Below, piece after piece: positions 1 through 6,472 of a stretch of 11,207 nucleotides of DNA. Below the pieces are notes generated by a model. It did not search any database. It saw nothing but the letters and a program-made list of their open reading frames with translations, and was not told the DNA's origin. Source of the stretch: an uncultured Pseudoflavonifractor sp. (GTDB taxonomy: Bacteria > Bacillota_A > Clostridia > Oscillospirales > Oscillospiraceae); assembly GCA_947575475.1 (NCBI GenBank), contig CANPNN010000032.1, forward strand, positions 1-11,207, in the 5' to 3' direction. The translations under genes and the position numbers were made by a program. Numbering within the stretch: the stretch's first letter is position 1; each line of letters starts with the position of its first letter.

Positions 1-1846
1 CAGCAGAGCGGGGGATGTCCTCGGCCGGAGTTGCCTCTTTTTCCAGCGTATCCTCATAGCGGACCCGAAGCTGGAAAAAATCCACCTTGGGCAACTTCAG
101 ATAGCCGGTGCGGTCATAGCGGTTCAGTTGAGAAGTCCCCTGACCGCCCGTGGTGAACTCATGCAGAGAAATGCGATGCTGCTGTTGGAGCTGGCTGATC
201 AGCTTGTCACCGTTGGTGCTGTTGAGGTAAATAAGTGCGGTCTCAGGCTGGCCCCGGTCCACCTGACGGAGACACCGGCAGGAGGTTTGCAGCACCATGT
301 TCTTGGGGCAGTCGCCTTCCTGAGAGAGAATAATGCCGGTTAAGCTACGGCAATCCCACCCCTCCTTACCGATCTGCACCAGCAGGACTATACGGATATC
401 GGAAATGGGCTTGTCCAGTGTATCAAACTGCATCTGGCTGTCGGCGGGCTGGGGATATTGCTTGTTTCCCTTATGAAATTTCAGAATGCAGTTGGTAGAA
501 AGGCCATATTCTTGAACAATTTGAGAAGCCAGAGGATAGACCAGTTCCTCCAGCTTTTCAATGGTGCCGCAGTAAATGCCCAACTTGGCTGCAGTCCCAT
601 CACGGTACACCGTGTCCTTGTATGTATCCAGAAACTCCCGCACCCCCTTTTCAATAATGCGGGCACTGTCGGCGATATCTGCAATTTTTACCACCGGGCG
701 CTTGAGAAAATTCCTCACGCCGTCCACCAACGGATAATAGTAGACGATGTTGGTGATCTCGGCGGTAGCCACTGTGAACCTGTCTGTAACTGCGATTTTC
801 TCTGCCTTTTCCAGATAGGGGGTGCCGGAAAAACCGATGACCGAGTTGACAGCGCCATCTTCTGCCCAGCGGTTGACCACCGCCCGCAGCTTGATTTCGT
901 CGTTGACGGCATGGTGGACCTCATCAATAAAAATGGACAGGGCCGGAAGCTTACTGATAAGGTTCCGCAGTTCGTTGGCCTGACGGTCCTTCTCGTCATC
1001 GCTGTCCTCAAACAGAGTGATCTGCCCGTTCTTTTCCTGGACACGGTCCAAAATTACCTTCTCGGCGTTTGTTACAGCCACCAGGCCAAAGAGTTCATGT
1101 AGAGGCTGATGATTGGCAAGCTTCTGTACATTGGGATTTTTTGTCTTGTTGGACTTGTTGGCTGTTTTTCCCTGATCCAGCACCTCAAAGGTAAGTGCCC
1201 GCTTGACCTCCGACGCCGCCGGCTCCGGGATGACCCAGGCAGGATCAAAGTTCTGGATGGTTTTCAAGCTGGGCACAACGGATGATTTCAGGCCAGATGG
1301 GGCAAAGATGATGAAGTTGTGGGCAAAGGCCGGATTGTCTGGCTCATTCATAGCAAAGTACAGATCCAGATAGATAAAAGCCGCCATCAGGTAGGTCTTT
1401 CCGGCGCCCATGGGAAGGCTGAACAGGTAGTCGGTATAAGAGACATTGTAGAAGGCCTCTTTGAAAAACGTTTCATAATCAATGCTTTCTGGGGCGTTCT
1501 TAACCTGCTCCTCGATCTGAACAGATACCTGCTCTCCGGCATCATTCTTCAAACAGGCGTATTCAAGCAGCGCTGCGGCCGCCGGGTGTTTCTTCAAAAA
1601 GTCCTTAGTGCTGGTTTTCAGTGCGACGTCATCCAGCTCCAGGGTATTGAACTTTCCCGTGCAGAACAAATTAGCCAGCGGTTGACAATCGCAGGTAATT
1701 TTGAGAAAGAGATAGGTTTTGATAGCGTCGATTTGAGCATCCCGCATCTGACCAGCAGTCTCGATATAAGCAAACAAGTCCTTGACGGTACACTGGTCGG
1801 ACATAAGCCAACGGTTGCGGGCGTTGGTTATCATTTTATGAAACAC
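1..1846 (-). CDS. DEAD/DEAH-box superfamily 2 helicase, type III restriction (Res)-like, partial at its C-terminus
   Basis: The frame stays open for 615 codons and runs off the left edge, so the C-terminus is missing. Helicase motifs appear in order: Walker A LPMGAGKT near residues 144-151, motif II DEVH at about 308-311, motif III-like SGTP at about 340, KEGWDCRS (motif V) near 490-500 and QTSCRCLRQ (motif VI) at about 520-528. KEGWD and SGTP are typical of type III restriction Res subunits and related ATP-driven DNA translocases. I chose the GTG at 1846 because a strong GAGGTGA site lies 7 nt before it; an ATG at 1834 is the alternative but is too far from that site. A 65-nt gap separates it from the nucleotidyltransferase upstream, so it is probably the third gene of one operon. 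A nuclease domain or partner methyltransferase, if present, would lie beyond the left edge. Fold is certain; role in defence is inferred. Confidence 0.88.
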   Translation of the reverse strand, partial: MFHKMITNARNRWLMSDQCTVKDLFAYIETAGQMRDAQIDAIKTYLFLKITCDCQPLANLFCTGKFNTLELDDVALKTSTKDFLKKHPAAAALLEYACLKNDAGEQVSVQIEEQVKNAPESIDYETFFKEAFYNVSYTDYLFSLPMGAGKTYLMAAFIYLDLYFAMNEPDNPAFAHNFIIFAPSGLKSSVVPSLKTIQNFDPAWVIPEPAASEVKRALTFEVLDQGKTANKSNKTKNPNVQKLANHQPLHELFGLVAVTNAEKVILDRVQEKNGQITLFEDSDDEKDRQANELRNLISKLPALSIFIDEVHHAVNDEIKLRAVVNRWAEDGAVNSVIGFSGTPYLEKAEKIAVTDRFTVATAEITNIVYYYPLVDGVRNFLKRPVVKIADIADSARIIEKGVREFLDTYKDTVYRDGTAAKLGIYCGTIEKLEELVYPLASQIVQEYGLSTNCILKFHKGNKQYPQPADSQMQFDTLDKPISDIRIVLLVQIGKEGWDCRSLTGIILSQEGDCPKNMVLQTSCRCLRQVDRGQPETALIYLNSTNGDKLISQLQQQHRISLHEFTTGGQGTSQLNRYDRTGYLKLPKVDFFQLRVRYEDTLEKEATPAEDIPRSA

Positions 1847-1896
1847 GGAGGGGTCACCTCTTTTGTAAAATGTGCGAGTTTTGAATGGTTGATTTT

Positions 1897-1925
1897 ATTA
1901 TACTCTTTCTTTCAGGAAACGACAA
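1897..1925 (-). promoter_or_regulatory. Possible internal promoter for the helicase gene
   Basis: On the minus strand TTGTCG (1920-1925) and a perfect TATAAT (1897-1902) are 17 nt apart. The -35 box overlaps the last codons of the nucleotidyltransferase, and the -10 box lies in the short AT-rich gap about 50 nt before the helicase start. This could let the helicase be expressed apart from the two upstream genes. It rests on consensus matching only, in an AT-rich stretch where chance matches are common. Confidence 0.35.
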
Positions 1926-2670
1926 ACATTCTTTCCAGTTCCCTCAAAACCTCATCCAGAGGCATTCCCTCGACATCGAGCTTTTCCAAGTTAATCGGCT
2001 CACTCCTCATCGCATTTATGAACTGCCCTACATCTTTTCCGACTGTCGAAGAGATTGCAATCTGAGCGGAAGGCTCCACCAGTCGGAACAGTCGGAAGAC
2101 ATCATTCTTGTGCTTCTTTAGATCCCGCTCATTGACATGGGCGCTGTCTGCTTTCTTTTGCCGCAGATCCAGCCAGGCTTTCATCTTGAACAACATCAGA
2201 TATTCTGCGCCCAGGACTGATACTCCGTCCACCGTCCTGCGGCCGGCCAACATAAGCCGGTAATAGTTCTCGTCCAGCATAATGGCGGACAAGCTGGAGA
2301 TCTCTTCGGACACAGGTAGCGGTGTCAGGTGGATCTCGGGGTGGTCAATCTGAAAATCCGGCCGCCGGGAGAACAGCTCGATCATAACAGGATACCCGGC
2401 TGCCTGAGGTTCGGTAAAACGATAAAAGTGTGGTGCATCCGAGCTTTTCCACCCGCACTTGTAACCGCCGTCCTTGATATAACTCCAAAAGGCGGCAGCG
2501 AACTCGGCAAATCGCTCCTCGATCAAAAGGATCATGTCGATATCCTTGGTGGCCCGGAAGTTCAGCCCTGCCTCATTCATCAGGATATCGCAGGCCGTTC
2601 CGCCGATGATGGTGTAGCAGTCCTCGTAGCCCTTGAACCTCTCCCGGAACGAATCAAACCCGCTTACCAT
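1912..2670 (-). CDS. AbiEii-like nucleotidyltransferase
   Basis: A 252-residue protein of the DNA polymerase beta-like nucleotidyltransferase fold. The glycine motif IIGGTACDILMN is at residues 21-32, the metal-binding pair is in TKDIDMIL (Asp43 and Asp45), and a later acidic position is Glu98 in VMIELFS. A helical region (about 150-200) with LGAEYLMLFKMKAW and RDLKKHKNDVFRL resembles the back half of AbiEii/AbiGii toxins. AbiEii proteins add nucleotides to target RNA and act in phage-abortive toxin-antitoxin systems; activity of this copy is inferred from intact motifs. Its ATG lies inside the end of the upstream regulator gene (7-nt overlap), so the two are probably translationally coupled, as in AbiE pairs. 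Unlike a plain AbiE pair, a helicase follows, so it may instead be an accessory subunit of a restriction-like system. Confidence 0.8.
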   Translation of the reverse strand: MVSGFDSFRERFKGYEDCYTIIGGTACDILMNEAGLNFRATKDIDMILLIEERFAEFAAAFWSYIKDGGYKCGWKSSDAPHFYRFTEPQAAGYPVMIELFSRRPDFQIDHPEIHLTPLPVSEEISSLSAIMLDENYYRLMLAGRRTVDGVSVLGAEYLMLFKMKAWLDLRQKKADSAHVNERDLKKHKNDVFRLFRLVEPSAQIAISSTVGKDVGQFINAMRSEPINLEKLDVEGMPLDEVLRELERMFVVS

Positions 2671-3620
2671 TTGTATCCCTCCATCATTTCTTCTACTGCC
2701 TGTTCCACACGTTCATCCTCATTATCTTTCAGAGACAGAGAGAGTGAAATTATATCTACTCCGGCGTGATCAGCTAACGCTTTGGGGTCATACTTCCAAA
2801 GTTCAAGCTGGATATAGTCGTTACTATTGCTCCATGCGGGGTCGATTTCCTCAATACCTTCAAGGTGTTTGAATTCCTTGCGGCTGATGGCTCTGCACTC
2901 TACCGCCGGGGAGGCCAGCATACTCCGCACCGCCAAGGCCGACTCCCCTGCTAAGGGAGTCCCTTCCATTGCAGACACTTTACGGATATGGATCCGCTTT
3001 TGCGCCGGGTCAATCAGATAGGGCAACGCCTTTTCATAGAGGGATTTTCCCTTATCAATAGCAGACACATGATCACTGCGGCCGGCTTTTTCCACGGTGA
3101 CCAGCTCCAGTGTCTCCAGCTCCTGCACGGCCCGGGTCACATTCATGGCGGAGAGCTCCAGCCGCTTGGCCAGATCTACCTTCCGAATGGGCTGTACAGT
3201 CGGCTCATAGATCAGATACAGCAGGATCAACTGCGCCGAAGGAGAGAACCTCTCGGGAGCAGATTTGACCGACTTCATCCGTTCCTGAAGCACTACTCCC
3301 AGAAACGGCAGATAAACCTGACTGCCCGGAACAATAAAGGGTATCCCTGCCTCGATCAAGGCTTTTCGTTGTCTGGACTCCAAGCGTTTGAAGCAGAGAA
3401 CAATATGCTCCGGCTGACCGGGTAGCTTTGCCACCTGCTTGCGGAAGGAGGGCAGACTAAAGTTCTTCTCGTCTGCCTCGATGAGAACGCACTCTACCCC
3501 ACCGATGTGCAGTAGAAAATATTTTCTCCCATTTCTCAAATAAAGCGGAAAGCGATCCGCCTCTGTCCATGGGATTATTGTCGCTTCCAGCCCAAGCGTC
3601 TGATTTAGGTAATCCAGCAC
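2664..3620 (-). CDS. Winged-helix (MarR-like) regulator with an N-terminal accessory domain; possible AbiEi-like antitoxin
   Basis: About 318 residues in two parts. Residues 1-115 form an alpha/beta domain with the phrase GIPFIVPGSQVYLPFLG, which I do not recognise with certainty. Residues about 130-195 form a winged helix: SAQLILLYLIY, then KVDLAKRLELSAMNVTRAVQ as the recognition helix region, then a wing and the helix DKGKSLYEKALPYL. The C-terminal third is less defined. Its position directly before an AbiEii-like gene, with overlapping reading frames, and the palindrome over its own promoter fit a self-repressing antitoxin-type regulator. I set the start at the GTG at 3620, which has GAGGTG ending 6 nt before it; the in-frame GTG at 3629 sits inside that ribosome site and is less likely. 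Regulator by domain content; the antitoxin role is inference. Confidence 0.75.
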   Translation of the reverse strand: MLDYLNQTLGLEATIIPWTEADRFPLYLRNGRKYFLLHIGGVECVLIEADEKNFSLPSFRKQVAKLPGQPEHIVLCFKRLESRQRKALIEAGIPFIVPGSQVYLPFLGVVLQERMKSVKSAPERFSPSAQLILLYLIYEPTVQPIRKVDLAKRLELSAMNVTRAVQELETLELVTVEKAGRSDHVSAIDKGKSLYEKALPYLIDPAQKRIHIRKVSAMEGTPLAGESALAVRSMLASPAVECRAISRKEFKHLEGIEEIDPAWSNSNDYIQLELWKYDPKALADHAGVDIISLSLSLKDNEDERVEQAVEEMMEGYKW

Positions 3621-3636
3621 AGTCAACACCTCAACA

Positions 3637-3665
3637 GCATTATAACATTTGAAATGTTATAATGC
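3637..3665. promoter_or_regulatory. Perfect 29-bp palindrome, putative operator over the defence-operon promoter
   Basis: Two exact 14-bp arms (GCATTATAACATTT and its reverse complement) are separated by a single G. On the minus strand the palindrome contains TATAAT (3639-3644), and TTGCAT (3662-3667) lies 17 nt before it, giving a weak -35 but an ideal -10. A dimeric winged-helix protein bound here would block the promoter of its own gene, which starts about 16 bases away. The predicted transcript start falls almost at the ribosome site, so the leader would be very short. The palindrome is certain; operator and promoter roles are inferred. Confidence 0.65.
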
Positions 3666-3720
3666 AATAAGAATGTTAGAATAAAAATTCGGTTGTGAAT
3701 ATGATTTTTCTCCAACTGCA

Positions 3721-3756
3721 GAATTGCCCACAGAAGATTACTTCTGTGGGCAATTC
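3721..3756. repeat. Perfect inverted repeat, 16-bp stem with 4-nt loop
   Basis: GAATTGCCCACAGAAG is followed by ATTA and then its exact reverse complement. It lies 27 nt after the stop codon of the spore-protein gene on the minus strand, so it may end or protect that transcript. There is no T-run after it on either strand, so it is not a standard intrinsic terminator. It also sits between the defence operon and the spore gene, where a small mobile or insulating element could be found. No direct repeats flanking it were seen. Confidence 0.5.
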
Positions 3757-3782
3757 CATGCTCTGTTCTGGGGCTTACAGGG

Positions 3783-4037
3783 TCATACCCCCACCTGACA
3801 CTGATAGATTACCGCCACCTCATGCCCCTCCGCTGTCCGGCTTTTCCGTATGTATTTTACAGTTCGCACGGGTGTCATGTTCTTGACCATCTGGCCGCCG
3901 ACAGAGCCGGCCTGCTTGCTGGTCAGGTCACCGTTGTAACCCTGCTTCAGGTTCACGCCCACCTCGGTGGCGGCCTCCATCTTGAACTTGTTCAGGGCCT
4001 CGCGGGCGCTGGGGACAACAGACTTGTTGCTAGACAT
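3783..4037 (-). CDS. Alpha/beta-type small acid-soluble spore protein (SASP) with an atypical C-terminal tail
   Basis: An 84-residue protein. SASPs coat DNA in the dormant spore, protect it from UV and heat damage, and are degraded at germination. Residues 1-52 match the family closely: MSSNKSVVPSAREALNKFK, then ATEVGVNLKQGYNGDLTSKQ, then AGSVGGQMVK. The TE-VGV junction is the region where the germination protease cuts in relatives. Family members usually end within 10-20 residues after GGQMVKKM, often with acidic and amide residues. Here about 30 basic and hydrophobic residues follow (PVRTVKYIRKSRTAEGHEVA), which is unlike the family. Start at the ATG at 4037 is supported by AAAGGAG about 9 nt upstream; an ATG at 4046 overlaps that site. 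Single gene with its own promoter and terminator region, not part of the flanking operons. Confidence 0.9.
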   Translation of the reverse strand: MSSNKSVVPSAREALNKFKMEAATEVGVNLKQGYNGDLTSKQAGSVGGQMVKNMTPVRTVKYIRKSRTAEGHEVAVIYQCQVGV

Positions 4038-4125
4038 AGTTCGCATCTCCTTTTGTTTTCTTTTTTTCTCTCTGTGAGATTCGTTCGGATCGAGAATCCG
4101 AGCATATCTTTGCCCCAGTGAGATT

Positions 4126-4155
4126 TTATATGCACAAATCAAATTGACAAATTCA
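4126..4155 (-). promoter_or_regulatory. Putative sigma-G (forespore) promoter of the SASP gene
   Basis: On the minus strand TGAATT (4150-4155) and CATATAA (4126-4132) are separated by 17 nt. This is close to the sigma-G consensus known from Bacillus (about TGAATA and CATACTA), the sigma factor that normally drives ssp genes late in the forespore. The leader to the ATG would be about 80 nt and contains a small TCGGAT/ATCCGA inverted repeat. Consensus match only. Confidence 0.5.
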
Positions 4156-4181
4156 GGAATTGAAGAAGCATGAAAATTTGT

Positions 4182-4222
4182 AAAAGGATAGACAGCCCGC
4201 TGAGCGGACTGTCTATCCTTTT
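4182..4222 (-). terminator. Bidirectional intrinsic terminator after the DeoR-type gene
   Basis: Two 14-nt arms, AAAAGGATAGACAG and its exact reverse complement, enclose a 13-nt middle that itself pairs as CCGC-TGA-GCGG. Reading on the minus strand the stem ends in a T-run (CCTTTTAC), about 90 nt after the stop of the DeoR-type gene. The A-run on the other arm makes it usable on the plus strand too. It isolates the regulator from the spore-protein gene. Confidence 0.8.
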
Positions 4223-4308
4223 AACATAAATGACATATCGAAATCAGCGGCTTTGGTTGACGCCGCACTCACAGAGAGCGCCGCCCGCCCTGGCTTGGGA
4301 TATAAACT

Positions 4309-5115
4309 TTATACAAATAAAATTTCGATACCCATATTCCGCAGATAGGTCTTCCAAAAGCTGGACAGGCCGCTGTCTGTAACGACCATATTTACCGCCT
4401 TCAGATCGGCGATATGATTTTTCGAAACCGTTTCAAACCGGTCGGACTCGGCCACAAGAATGGTCTTCAAAGAGGAGGCCAAAGCGGCCTTTTTTGAGGG
4501 GACCTCATACAAATTGGCGCAGGTAATGCCGAATTCTGAGTGGATGCCGTCGGGAAACAGGAAGACCTTGCTGAAGCGGAATTGCCGGAGGATGCTGGAG
4601 GAAAGATCACTTTCACACATGCCCCGGTCAGGGTGGAAGGCGCCGCCCACCAAAAACAGCTGCCCCCGGTTTCCGCAGGCTGCGGCCCGCTCAAATACCG
4701 CGGTGGAATAGGTAAAGATATCGTACTCCAGATCGGCCGGCAGGGCCTGAGCCATACCGGCGGCCAGTTCCCCGCAGTCAATGAGGATCGCGTCCTGAGG
4801 TTCGATCAGCTCGGCCAGGGCCGCGCCAAACCGGCGGGCCTGAAGATCGCTCTGCTCCAGGCGGGGAGAGGGAGAGGAGCTGTCCTTTGCCTCCATGGCC
4901 TCGCTGGGGGAGAAGTCGGGATTGTAGATCACGGCGCCGTGGACCCGCTTGATGGCGTTGGTATGGCTAAGGTACTCGAAGTCGCGTCGGATGGTCATTT
5001 CAGAGACGCCCAGCTCCCTGGCCAGGTCGCGGACAGAGGCGCCATTTCGCTCCTGCAGGATGGTAATGATCTTGTGCAGCCGAAGCGTTTTGGAATCCTG
5101 CTCATTCAACAGCAT
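4309..5115 (-). CDS. DeoR-family transcriptional regulator
   Basis: A 268-residue DNA-binding regulator. The N-terminal DeoR helix-turn-helix spans about residues 14-60, with ASVRDLARELGVSEMTIRRD and a following HTNAIKRVHGAV, a classic family signature. The C-terminal sensor domain (about 95-260) has the ISOCOT-like fold of DeoR proteins that bind phosphorylated sugars: IDCGELAAGMAQAL (112-125), LVGGAF, FLFPDGIHSEFGIT (186-199) and VAESDRF. The usual SGTT and DxSKF phrases are replaced, so the ligand may differ. Start at the ATG at 5115 is fixed by GGAGGTG 6-7 nt upstream; longer in-frame extension has no ribosome site. It is divergent from the nucleoside operon, 290 nt apart, and is almost certainly its regulator. 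A sugar phosphate released by the operon enzymes, such as ribose or deoxyribose phosphate, is a natural candidate inducer, but that is inference. Confidence 0.92.
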   Translation of the reverse strand: MLLNEQDSKTLRLHKIITILQERNGASVRDLARELGVSEMTIRRDFEYLSHTNAIKRVHGAVIYNPDFSPSEAMEAKDSSSPSPRLEQSDLQARRFGAALAELIEPQDAILIDCGELAAGMAQALPADLEYDIFTYSTAVFERAAACGNRGQLFLVGGAFHPDRGMCESDLSSSILRQFRFSKVFLFPDGIHSEFGITCANLYEVPSKKAALASSLKTILVAESDRFETVSKNHIADLKAVNMVVTDSGLSSFWKTYLRNMGIEILFV

Positions 5116-5170
5116 ATGGCCCACCTCCCTGATAGAAGTATAAAAAGCGTGGCGCGGTTCAGATGTAATA

Positions 5171-5199
5171 ATTGTACCAATGTTTTTAACAAAATGCAA
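5171..5199 (-). promoter_or_regulatory. Putative promoter of the DeoR-type gene
   Basis: On the minus strand TTGCAT (5194-5199) and TACAAT (5171-5176) are 17 nt apart, giving a leader of about 50 nt to the ATG at 5115. The -35 side abuts AACGTT and TTCGAA palindromes at about 5199-5213, possible parts of an operator. Consensus match only. Confidence 0.5.
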
Positions 5200-5307
5200 C
5201 GTTAATATTCGAACGGTGGTAAAAATCAAAAAGCGAAGCGGAAAGAAAAAAATAAATTTTTAGACAGAATAGACAAAAACGGCGGAACCAATTTGGCAAA
5301 CTTGAGA

Positions 5308-5336
5308 TTGAAAATAGAAAGAGCGAATGTTATAAT
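5308..5336 (+). promoter_or_regulatory. Promoter of the six-gene nucleoside operon
   Basis: TTGAAA (5308-5313), a 17-nt spacer and a perfect TATAAT (5331-5336) form a strong vegetative-type promoter. The transcript would start near 5343, giving a leader of about 60 nt to the first gene. It lies in the AT-rich divergent intergenic region, back to back with the promoter of the DeoR-type gene. Confidence 0.7.
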
Positions 5337-5350
5337 AAAAACAGAATGTT
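5325..5350 (+). promoter_or_regulatory. Direct repeat GAATGTT overlapping the operon start site, candidate DeoR operator
   Basis: GAATGTT occurs at 5325-5331 and again at 5344-5350, 19 nt apart, across the -10 box and the likely transcription start. A related CAATGTT is at 5178-5184, next to the divergent promoter of the regulator gene. Several DeoR-family proteins bind repeated short sites around their promoters, so this placement fits repression of both directions. The repeat is short and lies in AT-rich DNA, so chance is not excluded. Confidence 0.35.
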
Positions 5351-5405
5351 TGAATTACGTCCCTGAAATGCGAAGGAGGATGGGGAAAGGGAGAGAAGGC
5401 CTGCT

Positions 5406-6467
5406 ATGGATACATTGTCTGTTCATCTCTCACTGGGACAAAGAGCCGCCGAGCGGGAGTATCTCCAGGCGGAAAGGCTCTGCGCGTTCTACGGCTTCCG
5501 GGTGGTCTCCTCCGACCGGGACCGGGGTGACCGCCTCAGCCCGGACTATATGGAAAAATGTGACGTAGTGGTGGCGGACCTGCGAAAGTGGGAGGCGGGG
5601 GAGCCGGAGCCGGGGGTGGTTTTTGACCTGGGGATCGGCTATGGGAAGCGGAAACGGCTTTACGGCTTTGTCAGCGACGCCCGGGACCAGATCCACCGCT
5701 ACCCCTACGCTTACTTTGACGGTCACCGGTCCATCATGGATCAGTACGGTCTTCGCTATACCACGGCCTGGAGCATAGGAAATCTGATGTACAGCGTTCC
5801 CACAAAAATCGTGGAGGGAGGTGTGGAGCAGTGCCTGAAAACGCTCTGGTATGATCAGATAGAGAGGCTCAAGGAGCGGGGCCAGCGCATCCGGCCCCAG
5901 GAGGACCTCCGGTTCCAGAAACGGAGAAGCCCCAAGGACGGACACTTGGCCTACCTGGCCGGCTACGAATGTTTCTATGAAAATGAGGAGCTTCTGGGCG
6001 AGGTGATGATCTGCCTGTGCAGGGAGAGCGGCTTTGATGCGGAGTTCCCCACCCGCCATATGGAGGGGCTGAAGGAGCTCACCCTGGAGGAGCAGATGGA
6101 TGTGGTGGTGAGCATGGGGGCTACCTTTGACAAGAACCAGTACAAGATTTTGCTCTCCGATATCATCATCGCCAACATGAACCCCTACCACGGCCTCCAG
6201 CCCGATCTGGGCACGGTGTTTGAGTTGGGGATGGCGGCGGGCCTGGGACATCTCTGCGTGGTCTTTTTCAGCGTGGATAAGGACGTTCTGACCCAGGGGA
6301 TGCCCCGCGGCTATGGCTGGCCGGCAGAGCGGAGGCGGTATGATCCCTGGGAATATGAGGAGCGCCTGCGAAAACAGTTCGGCAGCACGCCCAGCTATGT
6401 ACATGGGACGTTTTCCGATGCGGTTTGCTTTGTAAAAAACAAATTGAATAAAATGGAAAAGGAGTAA
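5406..6467 (+). CDS. Tandem-domain nucleoside 2-deoxyribosyltransferase-like protein, copy 1
   Basis: A 353-residue protein made of two nucleoside 2-deoxyribosyltransferase-like (PF05014-type) domains. This family cleaves or exchanges the N-glycosidic bond of nucleosides or nucleoside monophosphates through a glutamate nucleophile. The N-domain (about 1-165) has CDVVVADLRKW and GVVFDLGIGYG, with Asp74 where the nucleophile is expected. The C-domain (about 180-353) has YLAGYECF (183-190), SDIIIANMNPYHG and PDLGTVFELG with Glu273 in that position. The joining segment MDQYGLRY, GNLMY and VEGG is shared with the next gene. The N-domain lacks the usual glycine-proline loop (copy 2 has LYITGP; here LSVHLSLG). 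First gene of the operon; the ATG at 5406 follows GGGAGAGAAGG by 6-7 nt and is the first start after an in-frame stop at 5364. Whether it is a transferase or a hydrolase (DNPH1/MilB-like) cannot be told. Confidence 0.82.
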   Translation: MDTLSVHLSLGQRAAEREYLQAERLCAFYGFRVVSSDRDRGDRLSPDYMEKCDVVVADLRKWEAGEPEPGVVFDLGIGYGKRKRLYGFVSDARDQIHRYPYAYFDGHRSIMDQYGLRYTTAWSIGNLMYSVPTKIVEGGVEQCLKTLWYDQIERLKERGQRIRPQEDLRFQKRRSPKDGHLAYLAGYECFYENEELLGEVMICLCRESGFDAEFPTRHMEGLKELTLEEQMDVVVSMGATFDKNQYKILLSDIIIANMNPYHGLQPDLGTVFELGMAAGLGHLCVVFFSVDKDVLTQGMPRGYGWPAERRRYDPWEYEERLRKQFGSTPSYVHGTFSDAVCFVKNKLNKMEKE

Positions 6468-6472
6468 ATGGC

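Noticed and set aside
458..2065. Plus-strand open frames of 214 and 248 residues in the left region
   Set aside because: The minus strand in this stretch encodes an uninterrupted helicase with all expected motifs in order; the plus-strand frames are shadows.
3637..3756. Possible CRISPR-like or tandem repeat array from the two neighbouring palindromes
   Set aside because: The two inverted repeats have unrelated sequences and no regular spacing.
4038..4142. N-terminal extension of the spore protein to an upstream start at 4142
   Set aside because: The added residues are lysine and arginine-rich and unlike SASPs, the ribosome site points to the ATG at 4037, and the extension would cover the sigma-G-like promoter.
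5116..5229. N-terminal extension of the DeoR-type protein to 5229
   Set aside because: DeoR proteins begin shortly before the helix-turn-helix, and GGAGGTG lies at the right distance from the ATG at 5115; the extension overlaps the predicted promoter.
5293..5568. Plus-strand frame beginning at a TTG at 5293 and passing ATGs at 5368 and 5380 near an AAGGAGG
   Set aside because: It is out of frame with the NDT-like gene, starts inside the promoter, and turns into arginine and serine-rich shadow sequence. The AAGGAGG is too close to the ATG at 5380 to serve it.
5430..6404. Long antisense open frame (324 residues) over the first NDT-like gene
   Set aside because: It mirrors a gene with clear family motifs, has low-complexity leucine, histidine and proline content typical of the reverse of GC-rich coding DNA, and has no convincing ribosome site.
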